From assembly GCF_025602895.1 (NCBI RefSeq), contig NW_026516290.1:62001-126000 (forward strand): a stretch of 64,000 bases of DNA, written 5' to 3'. Below, in pieces: positions 39,223-47,583 of this stretch. Under the pieces are notes generated by a model, which saw only the letters and a program-made list of their open reading frames with translations, made no database searches and was not told the DNA's origin. The position numbers were made by a program, and so were the translations under genes. Source of the DNA: Polychytrium aggregatum. Lineage: Eukaryota; Chytridiomycota; Chytridiomycetes; Polychytriales. Within the stretch, counting starts at the first letter, position 1, and each line of letters opens with the position of its first letter.

Positions 39223-40005
39223 AACGGTGTTTGTGTCGAGAGTCTGGCGACCCGAATGCCCAAAGAGGCAAGAAAGAGGAAAGAGGAGGGGTCGGCGGGA
39301 GGCCGGTATGCTGGTGGGTTGGCGAACAGCAAATATGCTGGCTCGTGCAACTCGGGTTTTTGGACGGCGGGCCGGCTGTTGGATGGCATGTCGGCTGTGG
39401 GAGACGACATCGGAACTCGAACCCAGGCGGGACTTATGATGCAGGTGGCGACCACCCCCTGCTGACAGCATCGATTGGCCGACCGGTTCGCATCACCCAC
39501 GAGGACGACGATTGTTCGTGCGCCAGCGACAAGCCTTTCCCGTTTGCCTCCTGCGAGGGAAGCGAGGAAGCGGGGAAGCGACCGATGCGAGTGCGACCGA
39601 TGTGAGTGCGACCGAGTCTCCGATGGCAGCGGTGGATATTATGCGATTGCGGCGGATGCGATTGCGGGCGGAAGCAGTGAAGCCAGGACTCTCGACTTGC
39701 AACATGACCAGGATGCGACATGCACCCAGGGCGGTGCACTGCCCTGGACAATGTGGCATTCCGGGCAAGACCCCGAGACACAGCGCCCCGCCCGATGATT
39801 GGTGCGGCCCGTTCCCCACCCGCGATCGGCGTCACCTGGCTGGGGCGCGCCGTGGCGGGTGGCACAGCGCTGCAATTGGTGCGCGCACCACAAGGGCGTG
39901 GCGCTGTGCGACGGCAGGCGCGCGGCCATGTGACGCGCACCCCTCGGCTGCTCGGGTGTACATGCGCATTGGGCGGGACGCTTGTTGTTTGTCGTCGATG
40001 TTCGT

Positions 40006-40070
40006 GTGGATGCTGTGGATGCTGTGGATATTCGTTGTGGATATTCGTTGTGGATATTCGTTGTGGATTA
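40006..40070. repeat. TGGATGCTG then 13-bp GGATATTCGTTGT tandem repeats
   Basis: Two short units followed by three exact 13-bp copies and a degenerate fourth. Confidence 0.9.
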
Positions 40071-40112
40071 TCGCTGCCAATGTTGACATCGCTTGTCGTT
40101 CCTGAATATCCA

Positions 40113-40158
40113 CCGCTTGATATCCAATCGCTTGATATCCAATCGCTTGATATCCGCT
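40113..40158. repeat. 15-bp tandem repeat (CGCTTGATATCCAAT)
   Basis: Three near-exact copies head to tail. Confidence 0.9.
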
Positions 40159-40726
40159 GCTTGCCATCGCCGGCTCTGGTGCAGATGATCGAATCGCCCT
40201 CGTCGCCATGGACATGGGCATGATCATGGACACGGACGTGTATTCGCCGTCTCGCACAGAGCTCGTCGTGCCCGATATCGTTATGAACCCGGCTCAGCGC
40301 GCACCATGTCCACTCCCGCTGATCTCGGCTTGCCAGCCCCGCCAGTATGACATCGGCCCCGGGCTCGTCGTCGTTGTCCCCGTCGCCGCCGTTGACTCTC
40401 GTTGCCAGTCGATCCCGTGCCGGCCGACAGCTGCTCGGCACTGGCGCTTCCATGTCCCGGCCGCTGTCTTTTGCCACACTCCTGCCGTGGGCCCCCAGTG
40501 GCTGCTCTCCTGCGCTGGGTGGTGTGTTTGGTCAAGGGCTCCTGCTTGCTCCCAGCGCCATCGCCTCTCGCGCGTCCAAGCGACCCCCCCTTTTTTTCCC
40601 CAGCCCCTGCGGCATATATTCCCGCTCCTCACGGCCTGCCGCCATGCTGTCTTCCCTTCGGGCCTCTTCCACCAACCTCGGCGCTCCGCTGCCTCGCGGG
40701 TCTCCTCCCTCACCGGCTCGGGCGCA

Positions 40727-43406
40727 ATGCATGTCCACGGTCATCTCTCTGCGCCGCTTGTCGTGTGGATCGTCGCTGGACTGCTTGGCCAGAATGCAGC
40801 TGCCGCCAATGCTCCCTACGACACCAAAAAATGCGTCGGCATCAGCTCTGACTCCGAGGCTTGGGCATGGAGCGATCCTACTCAAGGCTACGACATCGAC
40901 GACAGCTCCTCGAGCAGCTTCACCTCGACCCTCCAAGCCTGCGCCAACAGCTGCTCGCCGACACAGGAGCTGCGTCTGCATCTCGTCAGCTGCGGATGGT
41001 TCGACCTCTGTCCCAAGTGCATGTGCTTCCAAAAGAGCACCAGTTTCCAGCCGTGCTACAGCAACAGTCCCGAAGGAAGCAGCCAGGACTCTCGAGTCTA
41101 CTGGGTGGGTATCGGTTGGCCCCAGCAATGAACAGTGCCAGCAGACCCGTCCCTTGCTCGCTCCCATCCACCGCACATTGCAAAGTGCACACCGCCCGAT
41201 TCTCACCGCGTTCGCTTGTCGTCCCCGACTTTGGGCTCAGTTCACTACACCACCACCACCACCACCTCCTCCTCCTCCTCCACCACCGCCGCTGCCGGCA
41301 ACGTCACCCTCGGCCCCATCACCAACTTCAAGCCTGCCTGGACCTGGCACCTCCACCAGTATCCAGTCCTCTGCTGCCTCACCTGGATCAATCACTTTGT
41401 CCTCTGCTTCATCTGACGCTGCATCCGCCACCCCTTCCGAGCCGCCATCTGGAAGTGCCCAGGGCCTAGTCTCCGGGGGGCTTGGAGACGGCACCGCTAC
41501 CAACCCAACGCAGCCCTCTGGCGTGCTCCCCACAAGTATGAGTACTCTGGCCGCCGCTGGCGCTCGAGACCTGAGCCAAAGCGTTAGTCCGAGTCTCCCC
41601 TTGATTATTGGCATTGTCATCGGATGTATCGCTCTACTGTCTATCGCCGTGGCTGTGGTTTGCTTTGCACGGCGCCGGCATAAAAGTGCACAGCATAGCA
41701 ACTCGCCGGACAGTGAGCTGAAGACCATCAAAACCACAACACCGCCGCCGCCGCCGGGTCAGTCCGTCACCGAATTTCAAGCCGGCAGCCCTTATACCAG
41801 GGGCGTCAGTGATTCTCAGCGAGCCACCAGACCGACGAACAGGGGCGAGACACCGGCAGCACCCGCCTTCCCCAACCAGTCCTTTGACTCGTCGCGCAAC
41901 TCGGCCTTCAACGACGACTTGTATCTTTCGAGGCTGTCCAGCGACGAAGCTCCGCTGATCCGGTCCAACTCACGCTATGGAACATCCCGAGCAGCCGACC
42001 CATCGTCGCCAGAGAGCACCGGTCGGGCAACTCCCACTGGCGCCGCCTTGTACACTCAGAGCGTTATTCAGCACCTCGTTCGGCCCTCGACACCGAGCCA
42101 TTTGGACTCTTCCGCCTCTGTGACCACGGGCATGCAGCCCATCTCTGGTTATTTGGTGGCCGATACCCGCCGCAGCCGCTCGGATTCGAATCTGCAGTCC
42201 GAGCTTGGACACATGGCCCTGGACTCGGGCGCAGTCGGCAAGTTCTACCGGCCGGCCGGCGTCGACATGGCCACAGCCCTGAATCTGTTTGAATTTTTGG
42301 TAGCAAAGCATGCTCAAGACCCGACCGAGCGAGACCACGTCAAGATCTCGGTCGGAGATATTGTCGGCGTGAGGTACGTGTCGAGCCAGCGCAAGGCGAT
42401 GTGACCGTGGAGTGGAATCACTTTCAGAAGGGCGAGGCAGAAAGAGCTATCGTCATCATGGACAGTGATCATGGCAGTCGTATGAACCCATGCTCTAACA
42501 TTTGCCGTGGCCGCTGGTGTGCCTGGGATTTCCGCAATCACAGACGATCCGATGCCGTATCCAAAGCCCTGGTTAGGGCCGTCAATCTGATGACCTCGCA
42601 GGTCGGGCTGGTACCGAGACAATGGCTCGAGAACGAGCGGCTAGTTGCGCACCGACGCAGCCCAAGCGTTTCACCATCGTCAACGACGCTCGGGGCACCC
42701 CAGAGCCTGGCGGGATCCTCCGACTCTGCACCGACCGAGAGCCACCAGTCGGAGCACGTAACCGATATCTCGTCGGGGTCTGGCACCAAAAACTACTACT
42801 GTGCAGTGGTCGGCTTTGCGGCGCGCCAGACCGATGAAGTTGACCTGCGAGTGAATGACATTGTGGTAATCATGTAAGTTGGGATGCTGTTTCAGCCGCG
42901 AAGCGTTTTGGGCGATGTGGATATGTGCCTGGCAAAGCCCGAAACGAGCAAAGTACTTTGGTCCTGTCGAGCCTGTGTCTCGTTTGGAGCATTGCCGACT
43001 TTCGGACACGACCCGCAGCCCCTGCATGTGAGCCCGTTTTCCTGGTCGACTCATCCGTGTGTGCTCCCTGGCCTCAAATATCCTCAGTACCTCGTATGAC
43101 GACGGATGGGCCTTTGGCATGAACAAATCCAGCGCCAAGTTTGGCATGCTCCCCATCCAGTGCCTCATTTCCATCACGGATGAGGACGCCCTTCGGATCC
43201 TGAGCCAACAACGGAGCATCCTTGGCCCGGCTTCGCCGCTTCGACCGCCGAGCTCACAGGCCACCAAACCACCTGGCTCGACAACCGCCCTGGAGGAGAA
43301 GCTTGGCCCTTCCCAGACCCTGCGCATCTTGCTAGACCAGGGCGCCCTGACACAAGATCAATACGATGGCGCCCTGCGCCTGGCGACCTTGATCTCAAAG
43401 CAATAA
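40727..43406 (+). CDS. Type I membrane protein with Cys-rich ectodomain and tandem SH3
   Basis: Predicted plasma-membrane or cell-wall sensor of 719 residues. Exons: 40727-41104, 41241-42373, 42544-42873, 43088-43406 (phases consistent). The start chosen (MHVHGHLSAPLVVWIVAGLL) gives a signal peptide. Next is a Cys-rich extracellular module with six or more cysteines (CANSCSP..., WFDLCPKCMCF), loosely WSC-like. A poly-Pro and Ser/Thr/Pro-rich stalk leads to one transmembrane helix (LIIGIVIGCIALLSIAVAVV) followed by basic RRRH. A 200-residue cytoplasmic tail then carries two SH3-like folds. The first is split by an intron (ISVGDIVGVR ... SQVGLVPRQWL); the second is VVGFAARQTDEVDL...YDDGWAFGMN...GMLPIQCL. 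The stop codon lies within an AATAAA. No exact family name is recognised. Confidence 0.75.
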
Positions 43407-43502
43407 AAGCGACACACTCCTTTTCCATGGGAGGCTGCCTGATCCACCACCACCGCGACTGTTGCTGATTCGGCCATTGGCTGGTCGTGGTGGCAATCTA
43501 CC

Positions 43503-43530
43503 TACACTTTATTCAGAAAAAAACGGGACA
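43503..43530 (+). repeat. Left terminal inverted repeat
   Basis: 28 bp starting at TA, ending ...AAAAAAACGGGACA; pairs with 47217-47244. The minus strand here reads AATAAA, a possible poly(A) signal for the Fanzor transcript. Confidence 0.65.
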
Positions 43531-43640
43531 ATATAGCCGTTTCCATGAACATGTAGTATGTGCTGTGCTTGCGTCAAGCAAAGCCACAAGAAATAAAACA
43601 GATCACTTTGGCAGCCTCCGAGTGAACACCGCCGGTCGCT
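43503..43640 (-). ncRNA. Candidate Fanzor guide RNA (omega-RNA) 3' region
   Basis: In known Fanzor and TnpB systems the guide RNA overlaps the 3' end of the nuclease gene, runs to the transposon end and continues into flanking DNA, which is the guide. Here about 100 nt lie between the Fanzor stop (43603) and the element end. They contain a perfect 6-bp hairpin TGCTTG-CGT-CAAGCA (43566-43580). This is position-based inference; no RNA structure was computed. Confidence 0.35.
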
Positions 43641-45974
43641 CTCCGATCTCCACAATCGACCTGCATACTGTGATCATGTTGCGCGCCGCATTGACGTCGC
43701 GATTCCACACTGTCCGGCAGCTGGGATTCTTGCAGCTCCTGACAAAGTGGGAATTCGCAACACTGGGCGCATCGAGTCCTTCCAACCGAACTGGCTCCAG
43801 GCACTTGGAGCACACTTGCGAGGTGTTGAACTCGTTCGTCGAGACTACCTTGACGCTTCCATGATGGTGATTGGGACGGCGTCGGTGGTGCTCGAATTGC
43901 TCAAAGTACTGAGCAAACCGCTGCCTCCGAGGGCTGGATGCATAGCCCTTGCCCTGTCGCCATGATGCATTGCCAAAGGCGATCACCACATCGGTCCGTA
44001 TCGGGGCGTGCTTCAGGACGGCCTTGCACATCCTGTCGACGGCCACTTGGCGTCTCCTGTGGCCTGTGAATCGATGGTGACGGGCCTTCTTGCCAAGGTG
44101 GAAGTCGAGCTGCACTCGCAGCTCCGGTCGCAGGACATGGGTGAGATGGACCTTGAAGGCCTCCGAGGACGACACCTTGGGCGAGGGGGTGGACGACATC
44201 CAGGTCTCGATGCTGAGTCGATACTTCATGGTGTTGTGCCACTTGGTGTTGGACGTATGGCCACACATTTGCTGGTAGTGACCATTGGAGAACGAGACCA
44301 CCTCGTCTTGGTGGCCTGGTGCTTGGATGACCGCCGTGAAGATGGAGCCGACTCCAGGATCGATGCCAATCCAAGTGGTACGGTTGGGGTCTGGGTCGCC
44401 GATGTGGGCCTGGATACGCTGCTCGGCAGTCGGAGGAGGCTCGATGGTCTCGGTGTGATCGGTTCGAGGCAGAAACTTGACGAGACCGATGGTGCATCCA
44501 ATTCCATCGGTGCTGATCTCGTAGTTGAACAGCTTCTTGTCCCTGACCCGCACTTGGAAGAGGGAACTACGCAGCTTGAAGCAACTGCGCCAGAGTCGAT
44601 CCTGGTTGTTGACACCGTCCTCACCTTCTTCCTTGAGCATGTCCCTGGTGAGTCCAAGACGATGTTCGGTGTCAAGAAGTTCCCAGAGAGTGGCCGTGTC
44701 AATCTTGACATACTTGGCCTTGGCTGTGCATAGAGGAACTATCGTGCACACGGCCGGAGGAGTGTCCAGAGCGAGCTGCTTGAGTGCCCACTTGATCCTG
44801 GCGGCCAGCTTGTTGATCTTGGACTTGGTGGTGCCGAGCTCAGACTTGGCCGTGGTGAACCTCTTGTCGTCGGAGGGAATGCCTTGGGCAGTGAGCTCGT
44901 CCAGCTTGGCCTGGCGCTGCAGCTCGGTGACTCGGAGGGCGGGCATGTCACAGTCGATCCACTTGTGGACATTGTCGACCATCTTGTCCCGGGCGAGGAT
45001 TCCCACATGGTGTGAGAGGCGATGGAGGGCCCGGAAGCGGTCCTGGTCGTTGCTGTACCGAAACTCGTCCAGGACGTGGCCAAAGTCCGGGTAGAGGAAC
45101 TCGAGATCGGCCTTGGGTGGAGTCGAGTCCGGTTTCTCGAAGAGCTCAAGACAGGCCTCGATGGCTTCGTGCTTATGCTTGTTGGCTGGGAAGACGGCAG
45201 CGCAGAAGCGGCGAAGGAGTCGCCAGTAGGCCAGGTCGAGGTGGGTGGTGCAGTTGGTGGCATAGGCATTGACAGCCAGGGTGAGAAGCTGACTGTGAGC
45301 ACCATCAGGCAGACGAGGGGCCGGAGGCAGGTCTGCGTGCCGAGTGGTCTGGTAGTCGCGAAAGGAAGCGACCAGATGCTCGTTGTATTTCTCATTGTCC
45401 CCGGTCGGCGAGAGGGCATCGGCCTCGACAATCTTGAAGCATTGGCGAACGAAAGCAGGGTGGACTTGGAGATGACGGGGACGGGAAGATCCTGCTCGAT
45501 GCACCTCAGGATGTGCAGGTTGAGCAGCCTGGATGCCTCGAATTGGATCTGGGTCATGGCCTCGACGGTGGCCTGGATCTTGTCGCGGAGAGCGGGATTG
45601 AGACAACAGCCATCCATCGTCTGCTTGAAGCAGCTGAACTGAGGGGCGGATGACCTTCCATCCACGAGAGGGACGACAGAACTCTTGAGGGGCCGGTATT
45701 TGGGACACTTGCTAGTGTTGCAGCGTTCGTGATCGGTGCCATCGCACTGGCGACATCGCTTGCCAGTACTCGAGGAAGTAGATGGACCAGGCTCGGTGGG
45801 ATCGACATCCATTGGATCTGCAGAAGCAGTGGTGGTGAGCGACGGAGCAACAGACGACCAAGCATGCGTGGGGTCAGAATACGAACCAGAGACAGGCTCC
45901 GACTGTGACTTGGCTTTCTTGGGCCTGGGTGGCCGAGGCTGGCCATCACCGGCACCCTTGCGCTTCGGAGGCAT
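43603..45974 (-). pseudogene. Fanzor (TnpB-like RNA-guided nuclease), one frameshift
   Basis: Eukaryotic relative of TnpB/Cas12, intronless, about 788 residues if the frameshift is ignored. The ATG at 45974 opens MPPKRKGAGDG, with basic nuclear-localisation-like clusters (PPKRK, RPKKAK). A Cys/His knuckle follows (CRQCDGTDHERCNTSKC). Near 45450-45490 the homologous reading passes to the -1 frame (VPVISKS then FVRQCFKIVE), consistent with loss of one base; no intron or slippery site explains it. The second frame stays open to 43603. It has RuvC-I GIDPG (Asp codon at 44361), a motif-II block IAFGNAS lacking the usual Glu, STNEFNTSQVCSKC with a likely relocated catalytic Glu (43833), a second Cys pair CKNPSC, and RuvC-III NRDVNAARNM (Asp at 43698). 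A possible TATA box lies 130 bp upstream. Confidence 0.85.
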
Positions 45975-46102
45975 GGGGGCAGAGGATGCTGGATGCCTGC
46001 CAGTGGTACTGGTCAGAGCAGAGACTTTTTTTTATCGTACAATAGCGCGATGATCAGATCAAGGCGAGATGAGGGAAGAAAGCAGCAGGACGAAGGTGTG
46101 GC

Positions 46103-46109
46103 ATTTATA
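46103..46109 (-). promoter_or_regulatory. Possible TATA box of the Fanzor gene
   Basis: TATAAAT on the minus strand, about 130 bp upstream of the Fanzor ATG, within the 251-bp gap after the transposase stop. Confidence 0.45.
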
Positions 46110-46225
46110 CCCGAGAGCAGGAACCCGTCTGCGCGGGCTGGTTGGGGAAGCGACCTGTTCAAAAATCGCCGAGAGGTTGAAGCCAGGGATGTGAACGCGA
46201 AAATGGCGGCTTGATTGGAGGGAAC

Positions 46226-47158
46226 TCAACCCCAGAAGCGCATCGCTCGCTCAATCAGCCGTGGGAAGACATCTGGAAGCACCCTCCGAACGGCAGACTC
46301 AAACAAGGTCACCATCCCGATCTTGAACCCCTCGGACGCATTCAGCGCTGCTGCCTTCCTGTACTGATGCTTCACAATCCCAAAGAAGTTCTCGATGGGA
46401 TTGAAGTCGGGCGAGGCAGGTGGGGTGAAGATCACTGACCATCCTCGGCGCTCGATGCAGTCCAGGACAGCCCGTGTCTTGTGCATGCTGACATTGTCCA
46501 TCACAACCACAGAGTCGTCTGGGAAGGTCGCTCGATCAAAGAACTCGACCATCGAGTGTGTCTTGAATGATGTGGGGATGTACATGCGATGCAGCACACC
46601 AGAGTGGTTGATGGCAAATGCAGCCGAGACAGACTTGTGTTTCATGTGATTGCGCTGGCGAAGCGGAGCACCCTTCGGCGAGTATCCGTAAAGAGGGAAA
46701 ATGGATTTCCTGATCCCTGTCTCGTCGACAAAAGCGAATCGTCGTGGGTCGATGGAGCGGACCTGGTCCCTGAACTGTGCCACTCGCTCATCCAGTCGCT
46801 TGGACTTGTAGAGGTGTGTTGCCCTCTTGTGTGAGAGACCTGCTCGCTGGATGGCAGTGTGGCAGAGTGAGAGTGAAACTTTCCTCTGGAGGATGGACTC
46901 GAGCTTGCATCGCAACACAGGACCAGTCTGGAACGGGTCCTGTTCAATCAGGGTGCGAATGACTGGACATGCCTGCTCGAAGAAAGTGGATCTGCGAGCT
47001 GGGACCCGGGATGGGTCATCCAGCTTGCATCCTCGGTGCCATCGATGGATGGTGCTCTTGGATACACTGAATATGGAGGCGACCTTACGCAGGCTATGGA
47101 TGAGGGCGTAGCATCGCAATGCGGCGGTGCGAAAGTCGGATGTGTGGCGAATGGTCAT
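46226..47158 (-). CDS. DD34E transposase (Tc1/mariner, IS630-like)
   Basis: Cut-and-paste transposase, 310 residues, one uninterrupted reading frame without introns; it looks intact. The N-terminal helix-turn-helix (VASIFSVSKSTIHRWHRG) would bind the terminal repeats. The catalytic triad is visible: Asp in RFAFVDETG, Asp in VVMDNVSMHKT, and Glu in SPDFNPIENFF, with 34 residues between the second Asp and the Glu, the Tc1-type DD34E spacing. The ATG at 47158 lies 58 bp inside the right inverted repeat. It is followed on the same strand by the Fanzor gene. The intact frame means the element could still be mobile or could mobilise related ends. Confidence 0.92.
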   Translation of the reverse strand: MTIRHTSDFRTAALRCYALIHSLRKVASIFSVSKSTIHRWHRGCKLDDPSRVPARRSTFFEQACPVIRTLIEQDPFQTGPVLRCKLESILQRKVSLSLCHTAIQRAGLSHKRATHLYKSKRLDERVAQFRDQVRSIDPRRFAFVDETGIRKSIFPLYGYSPKGAPLRQRNHMKHKSVSAAFAINHSGVLHRMYIPTSFKTHSMVEFFDRATFPDDSVVVMDNVSMHKTRAVLDCIERRGWSVIFTPPASPDFNPIENFFGIVKHQYRKAAALNASEGFKIGMVTLFESAVRRVLPDVFPRLIERAMRFWG

Positions 47159-47216
47159 GGCCAGCGCGCGATAACATTGGGTAACAAAATATTCGATGAA
47201 TGGTCAAAAACCCGGG

Positions 47217-47244
47217 TGTCCCGTTTTTTATTGGATTGCCTGTA
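47217..47244 (-). repeat. Right terminal inverted repeat
   Basis: On the minus strand reads TACAGGCAATCCAATAAAAA then ACGGGACA. Nearly repeated at 52967-52994. Confidence 0.8.
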
Positions 47245-47583
47245 ATCTCTTCCGGCCATCGTCGCCGACATGTCCCACACCGCACATTGCACATTGCACA
47301 TTGCACATGGCACATTGCACACCCATGCCGGCGACGACCGCCGCGCTGCGCTTTCTCTCCGCGGACGCCACACCCGACACGCAGGCCAAAAAAAAAAAGG
47401 CACAACCCCCCAGAAAACATGACCGATGCTGGCCATGCTGCTCTGCCTCGAGACCACAAGCGATCCAGCTGGCGCAGATCAAAGATCCCGGTCTGTCCTC
47501 CTTCTCTCCCTCCTGTGTGCACCTTCGCCCTCCCACCTCGTCCAGACCACCTGCCGTCGTAGTCACCACGTCGATCAACCACC
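47245..47583 (+). promoter_or_regulatory. CLU1 5' region, flanked by the transposon
   Basis: 339 bp between the transposon end and the CLU1 start. Holds a GCACATT tandem array, an A-run (47390-47399) and a C/T-rich leader. Confidence 0.5.
47282..47322. repeat. (GCACATT)n heptamer repeat upstream of CLU1
   Basis: Five to six tandem copies, one with a G substitution. Confidence 0.9.

Larger units (their letters stand above)
39223..40726. other. Intergenic region with several tandem repeats
   Basis: 1.5 kb with no recognisable gene. Holds short tandem arrays (about 39585-39615, 40006-40070, 40113-40158) upstream of the SH3 receptor gene. Confidence 0.5.
43503..47244 (-). mobile_element. Tc1/mariner-type transposon carrying a Fanzor gene
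   Basis: About 3.74 kb, flanked by TA dinucleotides (43503-43504 and 47243-47244), the target duplicated by Tc1/mariner/IS630 elements. Inverted terminal repeats of 28 bp match at 21 positions; the inner 13 bp (AAAAAACGGGACA) are identical. Two genes are read leftwards: a DDE transposase near the right end, then a Fanzor. The right end is firm because a second copy of it exists at 52967. The left end is less sure: a GGCAATC match just outside (43492-43498) allows an alternative boundary with a 15-bp insertion in the repeat. The element lies 96 bp past the SH3 receptor stop and 339 bp before the CLU1 start. Fanzor1 genes are known to travel inside Mariner-type transposons. Confidence 0.8.

Noticed and set aside
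39405-39450. tRNA T-loop-like sequence on the minus strand (GGGTTCGAGTTCC)
   Set aside because: No matching acceptor stem, D-arm or anticodon arm could be drawn at the right distances.
44739-45450. Long open frame continuing the Fanzor N-terminal frame
   Set aside because: After about 45450 it is only the shadow of the real Fanzor frame; conserved sequence lies in the other frame.
45440-45495. Intron or programmed -1 frameshift to explain the Fanzor break
   Set aside because: No GT-AG pair of workable length and no slippery heptamer are present; a one-base loss is simpler.
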